Assembly (NCBI RefSeq): GCF_019745455.1
Contig: NZ_JAIETD010000041.1
Location: 62,001 to 126,000 of the forward strand
Reading direction: 5' to 3'
Length of the DNA stretch: 64,000 nucleotides
Origin: Methylobacterium sp.
GTDB lineage: Bacteria > Pseudomonadota > Alphaproteobacteria > Rhizobiales > Beijerinckiaceae
Shown here: piece by piece, positions 16,092 through 24,179 of the stretch
How positions within the stretch are numbered: the stretch's first letter is position 1
How the letters are laid out: every line of letters starts with the position of its first letter
Made by a program: the position numbers and the translations under genes
The notes under the pieces: model-generated
What the model saw: the letters and a program-made list of their open reading frames with translations, nothing else
Told to the model about the DNA's origin: nothing
Databases searched by the model: none

Positions 16092-16137
16092 GCACCGCAT
16101 CATTGCGGTGCCATCGTCGGCCCGGACTTTTGTCCGG
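16092..16137 (+). terminator. Tandem hairpins after coaBC
   Basis: Two perfect hairpins 10 bp apart: GCACCGCA-TCAT-TGCGGTGC (16092-16111) and CCGGAC-TTTT-GTCCGG (16122-16137), starting 48 bp past the coaBC stop. No T run follows, so if they terminate transcription it is a poor intrinsic signal or works with Rho. Confidence 0.45.
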
Positions 16138-16289
16138 TGCGGCGGCTCCACAGGAACGACTGAACCCCATGCCCAGCGACAGTAGTCGATGGACCGCGCC
16201 GCCTTCGGCCGAGAGCGTGCTTCGCGCCTGATCATGTGATCGGGCTCGCCCGCGCCGGCCCCTGGCGGCCGGTCGAACGAGGTGAGCCC

Positions 16290-16499
16290 ATGACCCTTTC
16301 TCACGTGATATTCCGCCGTGGCCGCGTGTGCCGTGCCGGACCACGCCCCGACGCCAGCGTCGCTCTGATCATGTTCGTGATGATGTCGCTGGTCTTCGGG
16401 CCGATTATCGGCGTGCACCTCGTCGCCGCCTTCGCTCCCGCCGATTTCCAGCCGACCGTGGTCTCGCATTCGAGCGAGCGGCCCTCTACTCGCGGCTGA
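16290..16499 (+). CDS. Possible small single-span membrane protein
   Basis: A 69-residue ORF from an ATG with a good AGGTGAG ribosome binding site. It has a basic N-terminus (IFRRGRVCRAG) and one hydrophobic helix (VALIMFVMMSLVFGPIIGVHLVAA split across about residues 24-48), with a short polar tail. No family recognised. The upstream part of the track ORF (from 16236) is not needed. It could be chance, but start signal plus a clean membrane span favour a real gene. Confidence 0.42.
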   Translation: MTLSHVIFRRGRVCRAGPRPDASVALIMFVMMSLVFGPIIGVHLVAAFAPADFQPTVVSHSSERPSTRG

Positions 16500-16663
16500 T
16501 CAGGCGCGGATGAGCGGAAGCAGCGGATCGCGTTGACGGATGGTGAGCGCGTGTCTATAGACGCCGCTTCGCCGACAGGCCGCGCCAACGCAGCCCGTCG
16601 GCTTCGCCATTGCCCGAACAACCTTCGCGCGACGACCGACATCTGAAAGCCTGCGGGCTTGTC

Positions 16664-16691
16664 GGCATCGCCTCACTTGAATGAGGATGCC
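16664..16691 (+). promoter_or_regulatory. Leader hairpin covering the rpsT ribosome binding site
   Basis: Ten base pairs (GGCAT + CCTCA against TGAGGATGCC) with a 2-nt bulge and a 6-nt loop. The right arm contains the whole Shine-Dalgarno GAGGA (16683-16687), 6 nt before the ATG. Such a structure could let S20 or temperature control translation; S20 is known to autoregulate in E. coli. Confidence 0.55.
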
Positions 16692-16693
16692 CC

Positions 16694-16960
16694 ATGGCCA
16701 ACACCGTGTCGGCCAAGAAGATGACCCGCAAGATCGCGAAGCGCACCGCGATCAATCGCTCGCGCCGCAGCCGCATGCGCACTTTCGTCCGCAAGGTCGA
16801 GGAGGCCATCGCCGCCGGCGACCAGTCAAACGCCCTGACTGCCCTGCGGCAGGCCGAGCCCGAGATCATGCGGGCCGCTCAGCACGGCATCGTCCATAAG
16901 AACAACGCCTCCCGGAAGGTTTCGCGCCTCGCCGCGCGGGTCAAGGCGCTCGCCGCCTGA
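16694..16960 (+). CDS. rpsT: 30S ribosomal protein S20
   Basis: An 88-residue, strongly basic helical protein that binds 16S rRNA early in 30S assembly. [23 protein letters not shown] and the C-terminal [22 protein letters not shown] are diagnostic. Monocistronic: a strong intrinsic terminator follows. Its position upstream of dnaA is common in alphaproteobacteria. Confidence 0.97.
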   Translation: MANTVSAKKMTRKIAKRTAINRSRRSRMRTFVRKVEEAIAAGDQSNALTALRQAEPEIMRAAQHGIVHKNNASRKVSRLAARVKALAA

Positions 16961-16988
16961 CACCTCCCGACAGGGACTGCTTCGATGG

Positions 16989-17018
16989 AAGCCCGGCCTG
17001 ATGGCCGGGCTTTTTTCG
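16989..17018 (+). terminator. Intrinsic terminator of rpsT
   Basis: Perfect 10-bp stem AAGCCCGGCC-TGAT-GGCCGGGCTT followed by TTTT, 28 bp past the rpsT stop. The clearest terminator in the window. Confidence 0.93.
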
Positions 17019-17060
17019 TTTTCGGACGACCAGTTCGTGAGCCGGTTCGCGTTAACCCTA

Positions 17061-17321
17061 GAGTCGAATCTAGGCCGTTGCGGAGTCTAGATGTGCTGTG
17101 TAGATTAATGATGTCTCGCTAAAAGCGATAAAGTTCACACTTTATTTAGCTCTGCCCGAATCGACCGAAGATATCCCAGGCAGCTCGACTCTCGCCGTCG
17201 TGTCGGAGCCCGCTCGAAGACTCGCATTGCTCCCGCGAGAGTGGGATTTGTTAGGAGAACCGTAGCTTATTGTTGATAGCCATCTTGGATCGGCAAAAGC
17301 GCGCGGTGATGGGCTTGACTC
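17061..17321. promoter_or_regulatory. GANTC (CcrM methylation) cluster upstream of dnaA
   Basis: Seven GANTC sites: 17061, 17066 (back to back), 17083, 17158, 17187, 17219 and 17317. Simple base composition predicts about one in this span. Between them (about 17097-17150) is an AT-rich stretch of roughly one-third GC, and CCTAGA/TCTAGG forms a small inverted repeat at 17057-17074. In alphaproteobacteria CcrM methylates GANTC and couples dnaA expression to replication. I found no convincing DnaA-box cluster, so origin function is not claimed. Confidence 0.6.
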
Positions 17322-17424
17322 CCCCGCGATGATCTGGGTCTCGCGATATCCTCGTGGGGCTTGACGAACGTCCAGTGTGCGTACGCGACGACGGCGGTGC
17401 CCCGCCCTCTGCGCGAGGAGAGTG

Positions 17425-18933
17425 ATGATGCAGGTCGAGGGTAGCGCGGCGGATGACGGCGAGATCGGCAGGAACGGTGCCAGTACGGCGGAATGTGCAG
17501 CCGCTTGGGTGCGGGTCAAACGCCGCCTGAGGGCCGAGCTCGGCGAGGACGTTTTCGCGAGCTGGTTCGCTCGCCTCGAACTCGACGCGGTCACCGCCGG
17601 AACGGCGCGGCTGACCGTGCCGACCCGATTCCTCAAGAGCTGGATCGAATCGCATTACCTCGACCGTGTGCTCAACACCTTCCGCAGCGAAGTCGAGAGC
17701 GTGACGCGGATCGAGGTCGGTGTCCGTGGTGCCGCCGCTCCGGTGCGCGTCGCCCCGGCGGTGCAGAAGCCGACCGCCCCTGCGAGCCCTTTGGCCCGTT
17801 TGCAGGCCTCGCCCGCGCTCCCCGCATCCCATCCCGGCGAATCGCAGGGGGCGAGTGAGGCCGAGGGTGCCGCCCGTGCCGATGCCGGCGATCTCAGCGG
17901 CGCCCCCCTCGACAACCGCCTTACTTTCTCGAGCTTCGTCGTCGGTCGCTCCAACGCCCTGGCGCATGCCGCCGCCGAGCGCGTCGCGCGCCATGACGGA
18001 GGGCCGGCCCTCTACAACCCACTCTACCTCCATGCCGGTGTGGGCCTCGGCAAGACCCACCTCCTCCACGCGATCGGCCACGTCACCCGCGAGTCCGGCA
18101 AGCGTGTGATCTACCTCACCGCCGACCGCTTCATGTACGGCTTCGTGAACGCCCTCAAGACGCAGAACGCCCTTGCCTTCAAGGAGCGCCTGCGCGCCAT
18201 CGACCTCCTCATCCTCGATGACGTCCAGTTCATCCAGGGCAAGTCGATTCAGGCTGAGTTCGGCCACACGATCAATGCCCTGATCGATGCCGGCCGCCAG
18301 ATCGTGGTGGCGTCCGACCGGCCTCCCACCGAACTCGAAGCCCTCGACGAGCGCGTGCGCTCGCGCCTCGGCGGCGGCCTCGTCGTGGAGATCGGCAGCC
18401 TCGACGAGACCCTGCGGGCCTCGATCCTCTCCGCGCGACTCGCCGCGGTGCGGCTCACGCATCCCGGCTTCGAGGTGTCGCCGACGGTCGCCGCCTACGT
18501 CGCCCGATCGATCACCGCCAACGGCCGCGACCTCGAAGGCGCGGTCAACCGGCTCCTCGCCCATGCCACCCTCACGGGCACGGCCGTGACCCTGGAAACG
18601 GCCGAGACCGCGATCCGCGACCTCGTCAAGAACCGCGAGCCGAAGCGCATCAAGATCGAGGACATCCAGAAGCTGGTGGCCTCCCGCTATAACGTCTCCC
18701 GGTCCGACATCCTGTCCGAGCGGCGCACCGCCGCCGTGGTCAAGCCGCGCCAGATCGCCATGTACCTTTCGAAGGTGCTGACCCTGCGCTCGCTCCCCGA
18801 GATCGGTCGGCGTTTCGGCGGGCGCGACCACACCACGGTGCTCCACGCCGTGCGCAAGATCGACAAGCTGATCGGTGAGGATTCGGTGTTGTCCGAGGAG
18901 GTCGAACTCCTCAAGCGCATGCTGCAGGATTGA
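17425..18933 (+). CDS. dnaA: Chromosomal replication initiator DnaA
   Basis: A 502-residue AAA+ initiator that binds DnaA boxes and melts the origin. Domain I (about 22-100) has the FASWF pattern; domain II is a Pro/Ala-rich linker (about 100-160). Domain III carries Walker A GVGLGKTH (205-212) and Walker [11 protein letters not shown]. Domain IV ends with the DNA-binding signature [14 protein letters not shown]. The track starts at 17377, but GAGGAG at 17415-17420 points to the tandem ATGs at 17425/17428, which also match the expected N-terminus. The GANTC-rich upstream region suggests methylation-linked control. Confidence 0.96.
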   Translation: MMQVEGSAADDGEIGRNGASTAECAAAWVRVKRRLRAELGEDVFASWFARLELDAVTAGTARLTVPTRFLKSWIESHYLDRVLNTFRSEVESVTRIEVGVRGAAAPVRVAPAVQKPTAPASPLARLQASPALPASHPGESQGASEAEGAARADAGDLSGAPLDNRLTFSSFVVGRSNALAHAAAERVARHDGGPALYNPLYLHAGVGLGKTHLLHAIGHVTRESGKRVIYLTADRFMYGFVNALKTQNALAFKERLRAIDLLILDDVQFIQGKSIQAEFGHTINALIDAGRQIVVASDRPPTELEALDERVRSRLGGGLVVEIGSLDETLRASILSARLAAVRLTHPGFEVSPTVAAYVARSITANGRDLEGAVNRLLAHATLTGTAVTLETAETAIRDLVKNREPKRIKIEDIQKLVASRYNVSRSDILSERRTAAVVKPRQIAMYLSKVLTLRSLPEIGRRFGGRDHTTVLHAVRKIDKLIGEDSVLSEEVELLKRMLQD

Positions 18934-18977
18934 GGCACGGGAACACCGCCCTCCTTCCATCGCTTCTGTCGTGACTG

Positions 18978-19003
18978 GGCCGCCCATCCCGGGGCGGCCT
19001 TTC
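18978..19003 (+). terminator. Intrinsic terminator of dnaA
   Basis: GGCCGCCC-ATCCCG-GGGCGGCC followed by TTT, 44 bp after the dnaA stop and 18 bp before the next gene. Confidence 0.75.
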
Positions 19004-19021
19004 GCACGGAATGACCTATCG

Positions 19022-19687
19022 ATGCCGAAAGCCGTGATCTTCGACGTCGACGGCACCCTGATCGACTCGAACGACCAGCATGCCAGCGCCTGGCAGGATG
19101 CATTCCGCGATTTCGGACATGTCTTCGACGCGGCGACGATACGGGCGCAGATCGGCAAGGGTGGCGACCAGTTGATGCCTGTCTTCCTGTCGAGGGACGA
19201 GATCGAAGCGCGGGGTGAGGATTTGGAGGCGCACCGCGCCGGGATCCTCAAGGAGCGCTACCTGCCGGCGATCAAGGGGTTTCCCGACGTCCCCGCGCTC
19301 ATGCGGCGCCTGCTCGACGATGGGCGTGCGATCGCCCTCGCCTCCTCGGCCAAGGGCGACGAGCTGCAGGTCTACAAGCGGATCGCCGGCATCGAGGATC
19401 TCGTCGGCACCGAGACCTCGTCGGACGACGCGGACCAGAGCAAGCCACATCCAGACATCTTCGAGGCAGCCCTTGAGCGACTCGGCAATCCGTCGCCCGG
19501 GGATGCCGTGGTGGTGGGCGATACCCCCTACGATGCGCAGGCCGCCGCCAAGGCGGGATTGCGGACGATCGGGCTGCTCTGCGGCGGATGGTCGGAGGAT
19601 GCCCTTCGCGAGGCCGGCTGCATCGCGGTCTACCAGGATCCCGCAGATCTCCTGCGCCGCTACGACGGCTCGCCACTCGCCGGCTGA
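19022..19687 (+). CDS. HAD-superfamily phosphatase
   Basis: A 221-residue hydrolase of the phosphoglycolate phosphatase/beta-phosphoglucomutase-like HAD subfamily. Motif I FDVDGTLIDS (nucleophile Asp) is at the N-terminus, motif II is the Ser in ALASSAKG, motif III the Lys in KPHPDIF and motif IV GDTPYDAQ. A helical cap lies between motifs I and II. The track ORF starts within dnaA (18875); the ATG at 19022, right after the dnaA terminator, begins exactly at motif I. Substrate cannot be assigned by eye. Confidence 0.88.
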   Translation: MPKAVIFDVDGTLIDSNDQHASAWQDAFRDFGHVFDAATIRAQIGKGGDQLMPVFLSRDEIEARGEDLEAHRAGILKERYLPAIKGFPDVPALMRRLLDDGRAIALASSAKGDELQVYKRIAGIEDLVGTETSSDDADQSKPHPDIFEAALERLGNPSPGDAVVVGDTPYDAQAAAKAGLRTIGLLCGGWSEDALREAGCIAVYQDPADLLRRYDGSPLAG

Positions 19688-19790
19688 CAGTGTTCACGAC
19701 GTTTCGAGAGCCGAGACCTGTGCTTGCGGTCCGGCTATGGTCCGGCTCGATATCGTTTCTTTCTTGATCCCCCGCCTTTCCCACTCTGGA

Positions 19791-19902
19791 CCTCATCCTG
19801 ACGTGCCTCGGCGAAGCGGAGGCCTCGAAGGAGGCCTTCAATACGCTCTGTGGATTCCTGGAGCCCTCCTCCGAGGCCGGTTCGCGGCACCTCGGGATGA
19901 GG
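19791..19902. repeat. Nested extragenic palindrome, family 1 (about 112 bp)
   Basis: Outer arms CCTCATCCTGACGTGCC (19791-19807) and GGCACCTCGGGATGAGG pair at 15 of 17 positions. Inner arms GGCCTCGAAGGAGG and CCTCCTCCGAGGCC pair at 13 of 14. The spacer between left arms contains GCGAAGCGGAG. It resembles repetitive extragenic palindromes of Rhizobiales. It lies between the HAD gene and glpR and contains the false glpR start at 19897. Confidence 0.72.
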
Positions 19903-19956
19903 TTGGGAATGCGTGATGGCCTTATCAGCGGAGACGGGATCAGAAGGAGCGTTTGC

Positions 19957-20754
19957 GTGAGCCGTCCGATACCGAAGCAAGAGATCCAGACCGTCGAGGG
20001 TCGGCGCAGCGCCATCGTCGCCGCCGTACGCCAGCGCGGCTACGCTACCGCGGAAGCTCTCGCGGCGACCTTCGGGGTCACCGTCCAGACCATCCGGCGC
20101 GATCTCAACGAACTCAGCGCCGAAGGGCGGCTCGAACGCTACCGCGGCGGCGGCGGATTACCTTCGAGCGTCGAGAACATCGATTACGCCGACCGGCAGG
20201 TCACCCATGCCGCCGAGAAGGCGGCGATCGCCCGGCTCGCGGCGACGGCCATTCCCTCGCATTGCTCGGTCTTCATCAACATCGGCACCACCACCGAGGC
20301 GGTGGCGCGCGAACTCCTGCGCCACGACGATCTCAGCGTCATCACCAACAACCTCAACGTCGCCCTGACCCTGTCGCAGCAGACCGCCTTCCGGGTTGTG
20401 GTCGCCGGCGGCACCGTGCGCAACCGCGACGGGGCGGTCCTCGGCCAGCTCTCCTGCGATACGCTCGGCCAGTTCCGGGTCGACTACGCCATTATCGGAA
20501 TCAGCGGCATCGATGCCGAGGGCACGTTGCTCGACTTCGACTACGAGGAAGTCCGCGCCACTCAGACCGTGCTCGCTCACGCCGCCCACGTCTTCCTGGT
20601 GGCCGATCATTCGAAGTTCGGTCGTCGCCCGATGGTCCGCCTCGGGCACCTGTCGCAGATCCACACTCTGTTCACCGACCGGGCGCCTCCCGAAGGCATC
20701 GCCGCTCTCATGCAGGAACACAACGTGGCGTGCAAAGTGGCCCTGACAGGTTGA
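19957..20754 (+). CDS. glpR: DeoR-family glycerol-3-phosphate regulon repressor GlpR
   Basis: A 265-residue DeoR-type repressor. An N-terminal winged HTH (about 20-70) has VTVQTIRRDLNELSAEGRLERYRGG. The C-terminal effector domain shows INIGTTTEAVARELL, VITNNLNVA and VVAGGTVRNRDGAVLG, typical of sugar-phosphate binding. The track start at 19897 lies inside the extragenic palindrome; the GTG at 19957, 7 nt after AAGGAG, is far better. The gene is directly upstream of glpD, with a palindromic operator between them, so glycerol-3-phosphate is the likely inducer. Confidence 0.92.
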   Translation: MSRPIPKQEIQTVEGRRSAIVAAVRQRGYATAEALAATFGVTVQTIRRDLNELSAEGRLERYRGGGGLPSSVENIDYADRQVTHAAEKAAIARLAATAIPSHCSVFINIGTTTEAVARELLRHDDLSVITNNLNVALTLSQQTAFRVVVAGGTVRNRDGAVLGQLSCDTLGQFRVDYAIIGISGIDAEGTLLDFDYEEVRATQTVLAHAAHVFLVADHSKFGRRPMVRLGHLSQIHTLFTDRAPPEGIAALMQEHNVACKVALTG

Positions 20755-20787
20755 ATGCGGTTGCAGTGCGAAAACGAAAGCACATGA

Positions 20788-20803
20788 TTTTCGCTTGCGA
20801 AAA
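20788..20803. promoter_or_regulatory. GlpR operator upstream of glpD
   Basis: Palindrome TTTTCGC-TT-GCGAAAA, 53 bp before glpD, matching the TTCG-N4-CGAA core of known GlpR sites. A second partial site with two CGAAA units lies just upstream (20769-20779). Confidence 0.72.
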
Positions 20804-20856
20804 CTAGCCCTCTGCGCAATATCCTGCTCATCGGCGCAGCCGAGGGTGGGAGCGCA

Positions 20857-22368
20857 ATGGCGGACGTCACGACCTACGACATGCTCGTCATCGGCGGCGG
20901 GATCAACGGAACCGGGATCGCGCGCGATGCGGCCGGCCGCGGTCTCAAGGTTCTGCTCTGCGAGAAGGGGGATCTGGCCGAATTCACTTCGTCCTCCTCT
21001 ACGAAGCTGATCCATGGTGGATTGCGCTACCTCGAATATTACGAGTTCCGGCTGGTGCGCGAGGCTTTGGCCGAGCGCGAGCGCCTGCTCGCCCAGGCGC
21101 CGCACATCATCTGGCCACTGAGCTTCGTCCTGCCCCATGACGAGGGCCTGCGCCCGGCCTGGATGCTGCGCCTCGGCCTCTTTCTCTACGATCACCTGGC
21201 GCGACTGCGCACCCTGCCGGGCTCGACATCCGTTCGCTTGCGAACATCACCGCTCGGTTCTCCGCTTCAGGAGCGGTTGACCAAGGGCTTCACCTATTCG
21301 GATTGCTGGGTCGAGGATTCCCGCCTCGTCGTCGTCAACGCCATGGACGCGCGCGAGCGCGGCGCGGTCATCCGCACCCGCACGGCGGTGGATTCGGCCC
21401 GCCGCGAAGGCGATTCATGGGTCGCTGCGATTCGTGATGTCCAGGGCGGCCGGACCGAGACCGTGAGCGCCAAGATGGTCGTCAATGCCGCCGGCCCCTG
21501 GGTCAGCGAGACACTCGGGCAGACCCTCGGCATCAACAGCCGGGCCGCGGTGCGCCTGATCAAGGGCAGCCATATCGTCGTGCGCAAGCTCTACGAGGGC
21601 GACCAGGCCTATATCCTGCAGCAGCCCGACAAGCGCATCGTCTTCGCGATCCCCTACGAGCGCGATTTCACCCTGATCGGCACCACCGACGTCCCCTACG
21701 AGAACGAGCCCGGCCCGGTAGCGATCTCGGAAGACGAGACCCGCTACCTCTGCGACTGCATCAACAGGTCGTTCTCGAAAAGCATCGGCCCCCAGGACGT
21801 TGTCTGGAGCTTCTCGGGCGTGCGCCCCCTCTTCGACGACGCCGCCGAGAACGCCTCCGCCGTCACCCGCGACTACGTTCTCGATGTCTCGGACAGCGAC
21901 GGAAAGCTGCCGGTGCTGTCGGTCTTCGGGGGCAAGATCACGACCTATCGGCGCCTCGCCGAGCATGCCATCGAGAAACTGGCGCCGTACCGGCCGGGGC
22001 TCAAGCCGGCCTGGACCGCCAAGGCGGCGCTGCCCGGCGGCGACATGCGGGACGCCGATTTCGACCGGTTCCTCGCCGATCTGCAGGCAGCCAAGCCCTT
22101 CCTGCCGCCCGCAATGGCGAGGCGCCTCGCCCGCGCCTACGGCACCCGCGTCGACCACATCCTCGGACAGGCCAGGAGCCTCGCCGATCTCGGTGAACGG
22201 TTCGGCGACGAACTCACCGCGTCGGAGGTCGACTACCTCATCGCGCATGAATGGGTGCGGGAGGCCCACGACATCCTCTGGCGCCGCTCGAAGCTCGGGC
22301 TTCGGATTCCGCCAGACGGCCAGGCCCGCCTCGCCGCTTATTTCGCGCGCCGCTCCGCCGCCGCCTGA
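20857..22368 (+). CDS. glpD: Aerobic glycerol-3-phosphate dehydrogenase
   Basis: A 503-residue membrane-associated flavoenzyme that oxidises sn-glycerol-3-phosphate to dihydroxyacetone phosphate and reduces quinone. The FAD motif VIGGGINGTGIARDAAGRG is near residues 11-29, and TSSSSTKLIHGGLRYLE is the family hallmark. IPYERDFTLIGTTDVPY and VFGGKITTYRRLAE mark the substrate and C-terminal cap regions. Normal length. It lies 78 bp before glpK and behind the GlpR operator. Confidence 0.96.
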   Translation: MADVTTYDMLVIGGGINGTGIARDAAGRGLKVLLCEKGDLAEFTSSSSTKLIHGGLRYLEYYEFRLVREALAERERLLAQAPHIIWPLSFVLPHDEGLRPAWMLRLGLFLYDHLARLRTLPGSTSVRLRTSPLGSPLQERLTKGFTYSDCWVEDSRLVVVNAMDARERGAVIRTRTAVDSARREGDSWVAAIRDVQGGRTETVSAKMVVNAAGPWVSETLGQTLGINSRAAVRLIKGSHIVVRKLYEGDQAYILQQPDKRIVFAIPYERDFTLIGTTDVPYENEPGPVAISEDETRYLCDCINRSFSKSIGPQDVVWSFSGVRPLFDDAAENASAVTRDYVLDVSDSDGKLPVLSVFGGKITTYRRLAEHAIEKLAPYRPGLKPAWTAKAALPGGDMRDADFDRFLADLQAAKPFLPPAMARRLARAYGTRVDHILGQARSLADLGERFGDELTASEVDYLIAHEWVREAHDILWRRSKLGLRIPPDGQARLAAYFARRSAAA

Positions 22369-22446
22369 CCCGGTATCGAAGGAAGGCCGCCCCGGCATCA
22401 AGACTGGGAGGCTTCAGGGAAACGTCCAACGACAGGAGAGCCAGCC

Positions 22447-23952
22447 ATGGCCGATTACGTCGGCGCCATCGATCAAGGCACCACCAGTTCGCGCTTCATC
22501 ATCTTCGACCGCCGCGGCAACATCGTCGCCACCGCCCAGCGCGAGCACGAGCAGATCTATCCGCGCCCCGGCCATGTCGAGCACGACCCGGCAGAGATCT
22601 GGCGCAACACCCAGATCGTCATGCGCGAGGCCATGGAATCGGCCGAGATCCAGCCCTCCGACCTCGTCTCGATCGGCATCACCAACCAGCGCGAGACCAC
22701 GCTGATCTGGGACCCCCGCACCGGCCAGCCGCTGCACAATGCCCTCGTCTGGCAGGATACCCGCGTCGACGGCCTCGTCGCGCGCTTTGCCCGCGATGGC
22801 GGCAAGGACCGCTTCCGTGCCGTCACCGGCCTGCCGCTGGCGAGCTACTTCTCCGGCCTCAAGCTCGCCTGGCTCCTCGATGCCGTGCCGGGCGCGCGTG
22901 AGAAGGCGCAAGCGGGTGACGTCCTGTTCGGCAATATCGATGCCTGGCTCGTCTGGAACCTCACCGGCGGGGCGCAAGGCGGCCTCCACGTCACCGACGT
23001 CACCAATGCCAGCCGCACCCAGCTGATGGCGTTGAAAACCCTCGATTGGGACGAGGGCATGCTCTCTGCCTTCGGCATCCCGCGCACGATGCTGCCGAAG
23101 ATCGTCTCGTCGAGCGAGGTCTACGGGGAGAGCCGCACGCCCTTCGTCGGCGTTCCCATCGCCGGCATCCTCGGCGACCAGCAGGCAGCCCTGTTCGGCC
23201 AGACATGCTTCAAGCCGGGAGAGGCCAAGAACACCTACGGCACCGGCTGCTTCGTGCTGATGAACACCGGCGCAGACCCGGTGCCCTCGACAAGCGGTCT
23301 CGTCACCACGGTCGGGTACAAGCTCGACGGCAAGCCGCCGGTCTATGCGCTCGAAGGCTCCATCGCCATCACCGGCGCCCTGGTGCAGTGGTTGCGCGAC
23401 AATCTCGGGATCATCCGCGACAGCGGCGACATCGAGGGCCTCGCCCGCACCGTCTCGGACAACGGCGACGTCTATTTCGTGCCCGCCTTCTCGGGCCTTT
23501 ACGCCCCGCATTGGCGGGAGAGCGCCCGAGGCATCATCGCCGGGCTGACGCGCTACGCCAACAAGGGGCACATCGCCCGCGCGGCCCTCGAGGCCACCGC
23601 CTACCAAACCCGCGAGGTTCTGGAGGCCATGGCCAAGGATTCCGGGATCGACATCAAGGAGCTGCGCACCGATGGCGGCATGGTGAGGAACGACCTCCTC
23701 ATGCAATTCCAGGCCGACATCCTCGACGTGCCCGTGGTGCGCCCCAAGGTGACCGAGACCACGGCGCTCGGGGCCGCCTACGCGGCGGGCCTCGCCACCG
23801 GCTACTGGAACAGTCCCGACGACCTGATCTCGAACTGGGGCGTCGACCACCGCTGGCACCCGAACATGGCGGCCGAGCAGCGCAACACCCTTTTCACCGC
23901 CTGGACCAAGGCAGTGGAGCGATCCTTCGACTGGACCACGCCGCGGGAGTGA
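22447..23952 (+). CDS. glpK: Glycerol kinase
   Basis: A 501-residue FGGY-family kinase that phosphorylates glycerol with ATP. The N-terminal phosphate loop is [10 protein letters not shown] (residues 7-16); GITNQRET and LVWQDTR follow, and the C-terminal FGGY region has [17 protein letters not shown]. Start ATG has CAGGAGAG upstream. Same strand as glpD, probably the same transcript. Confidence 0.97.
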   Translation: MADYVGAIDQGTTSSRFIIFDRRGNIVATAQREHEQIYPRPGHVEHDPAEIWRNTQIVMREAMESAEIQPSDLVSIGITNQRETTLIWDPRTGQPLHNALVWQDTRVDGLVARFARDGGKDRFRAVTGLPLASYFSGLKLAWLLDAVPGAREKAQAGDVLFGNIDAWLVWNLTGGAQGGLHVTDVTNASRTQLMALKTLDWDEGMLSAFGIPRTMLPKIVSSSEVYGESRTPFVGVPIAGILGDQQAALFGQTCFKPGEAKNTYGTGCFVLMNTGADPVPSTSGLVTTVGYKLDGKPPVYALEGSIAITGALVQWLRDNLGIIRDSGDIEGLARTVSDNGDVYFVPAFSGLYAPHWRESARGIIAGLTRYANKGHIARAALEATAYQTREVLEAMAKDSGIDIKELRTDGGMVRNDLLMQFQADILDVPVVRPKVTETTALGAAYAAGLATGYWNSPDDLISNWGVDHRWHPNMAAEQRNTLFTAWTKAVERSFDWTTPRE

Positions 23953-24041
23953 GGCGCGCCTGCCGATGGAAGAACCGTTCGGCTCTGGTCCCCTGACCCT
24001 TCTCGGGTTGAGCCTGATGGTCAGTCGAAGTCTCAAACACC

Positions 24042-24152
24042 GTCATTCCGGGGCCGCGAAGCGGAGCCCGGAATCCAGAAACTCAGGTCGTTGTCCATCG
24101 ACGCCAGCAGCGGCTCTGGATTCCGGGCTCGCCTGCGGCGCCCCGGAATGAC
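24042..24152. repeat. Nested extragenic palindrome, family 2 (111 bp)
   Basis: Perfect outer arms GTCATTCCGGGG (24042-24053) and CCCCGGAATGAC (24141-24152). Perfect 16-bp inner arms GAGCCCGGAATCCAGA (24064-24079) and TCTGGATTCCGGGCTC (24115-24130). The left spacer contains GCGAAGCGGAG, the same word as in the element at 19791. It sits between glpK and glpF. Confidence 0.85.
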
Positions 24153-24179
24153 ACCGTTCAGGCCTTCAGGAACTGCCTC

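Larger units (their letters stand above)
16045..16693. other. Long spacer between coaBC and rpsT
   Basis: About 650 bp with only one possible small gene (16290-16499). It contains two adjacent perfect hairpins just after coaBC, a GCCGAC/GTCGGC inverted repeat near 16580-16611 and the rpsT leader hairpin. No tRNA or known riboswitch was recognised. Confidence 0.5.
16961..17424. other. dnaA upstream region, no gene
   Basis: 464 bp between rpsT and dnaA. It holds the rpsT terminator, the GANTC cluster and an AT-rich segment. TGTTGATAG at 17271 is two mismatches from a reversed DnaA box and is the best I see. Possible dnaA promoter and possible, unproven, replication origin. Confidence 0.6.

Noticed and set aside
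16961-17424. Replication origin (oriC)
   Set aside because: AT-rich and next to dnaA, but no cluster of DnaA boxes seen; a DnaA-box and GC-skew scan would decide.
19897-19956. Longer GlpR start
   Set aside because: Lies inside the extragenic palindrome; GTG 19957 has a well-placed AAGGAG.
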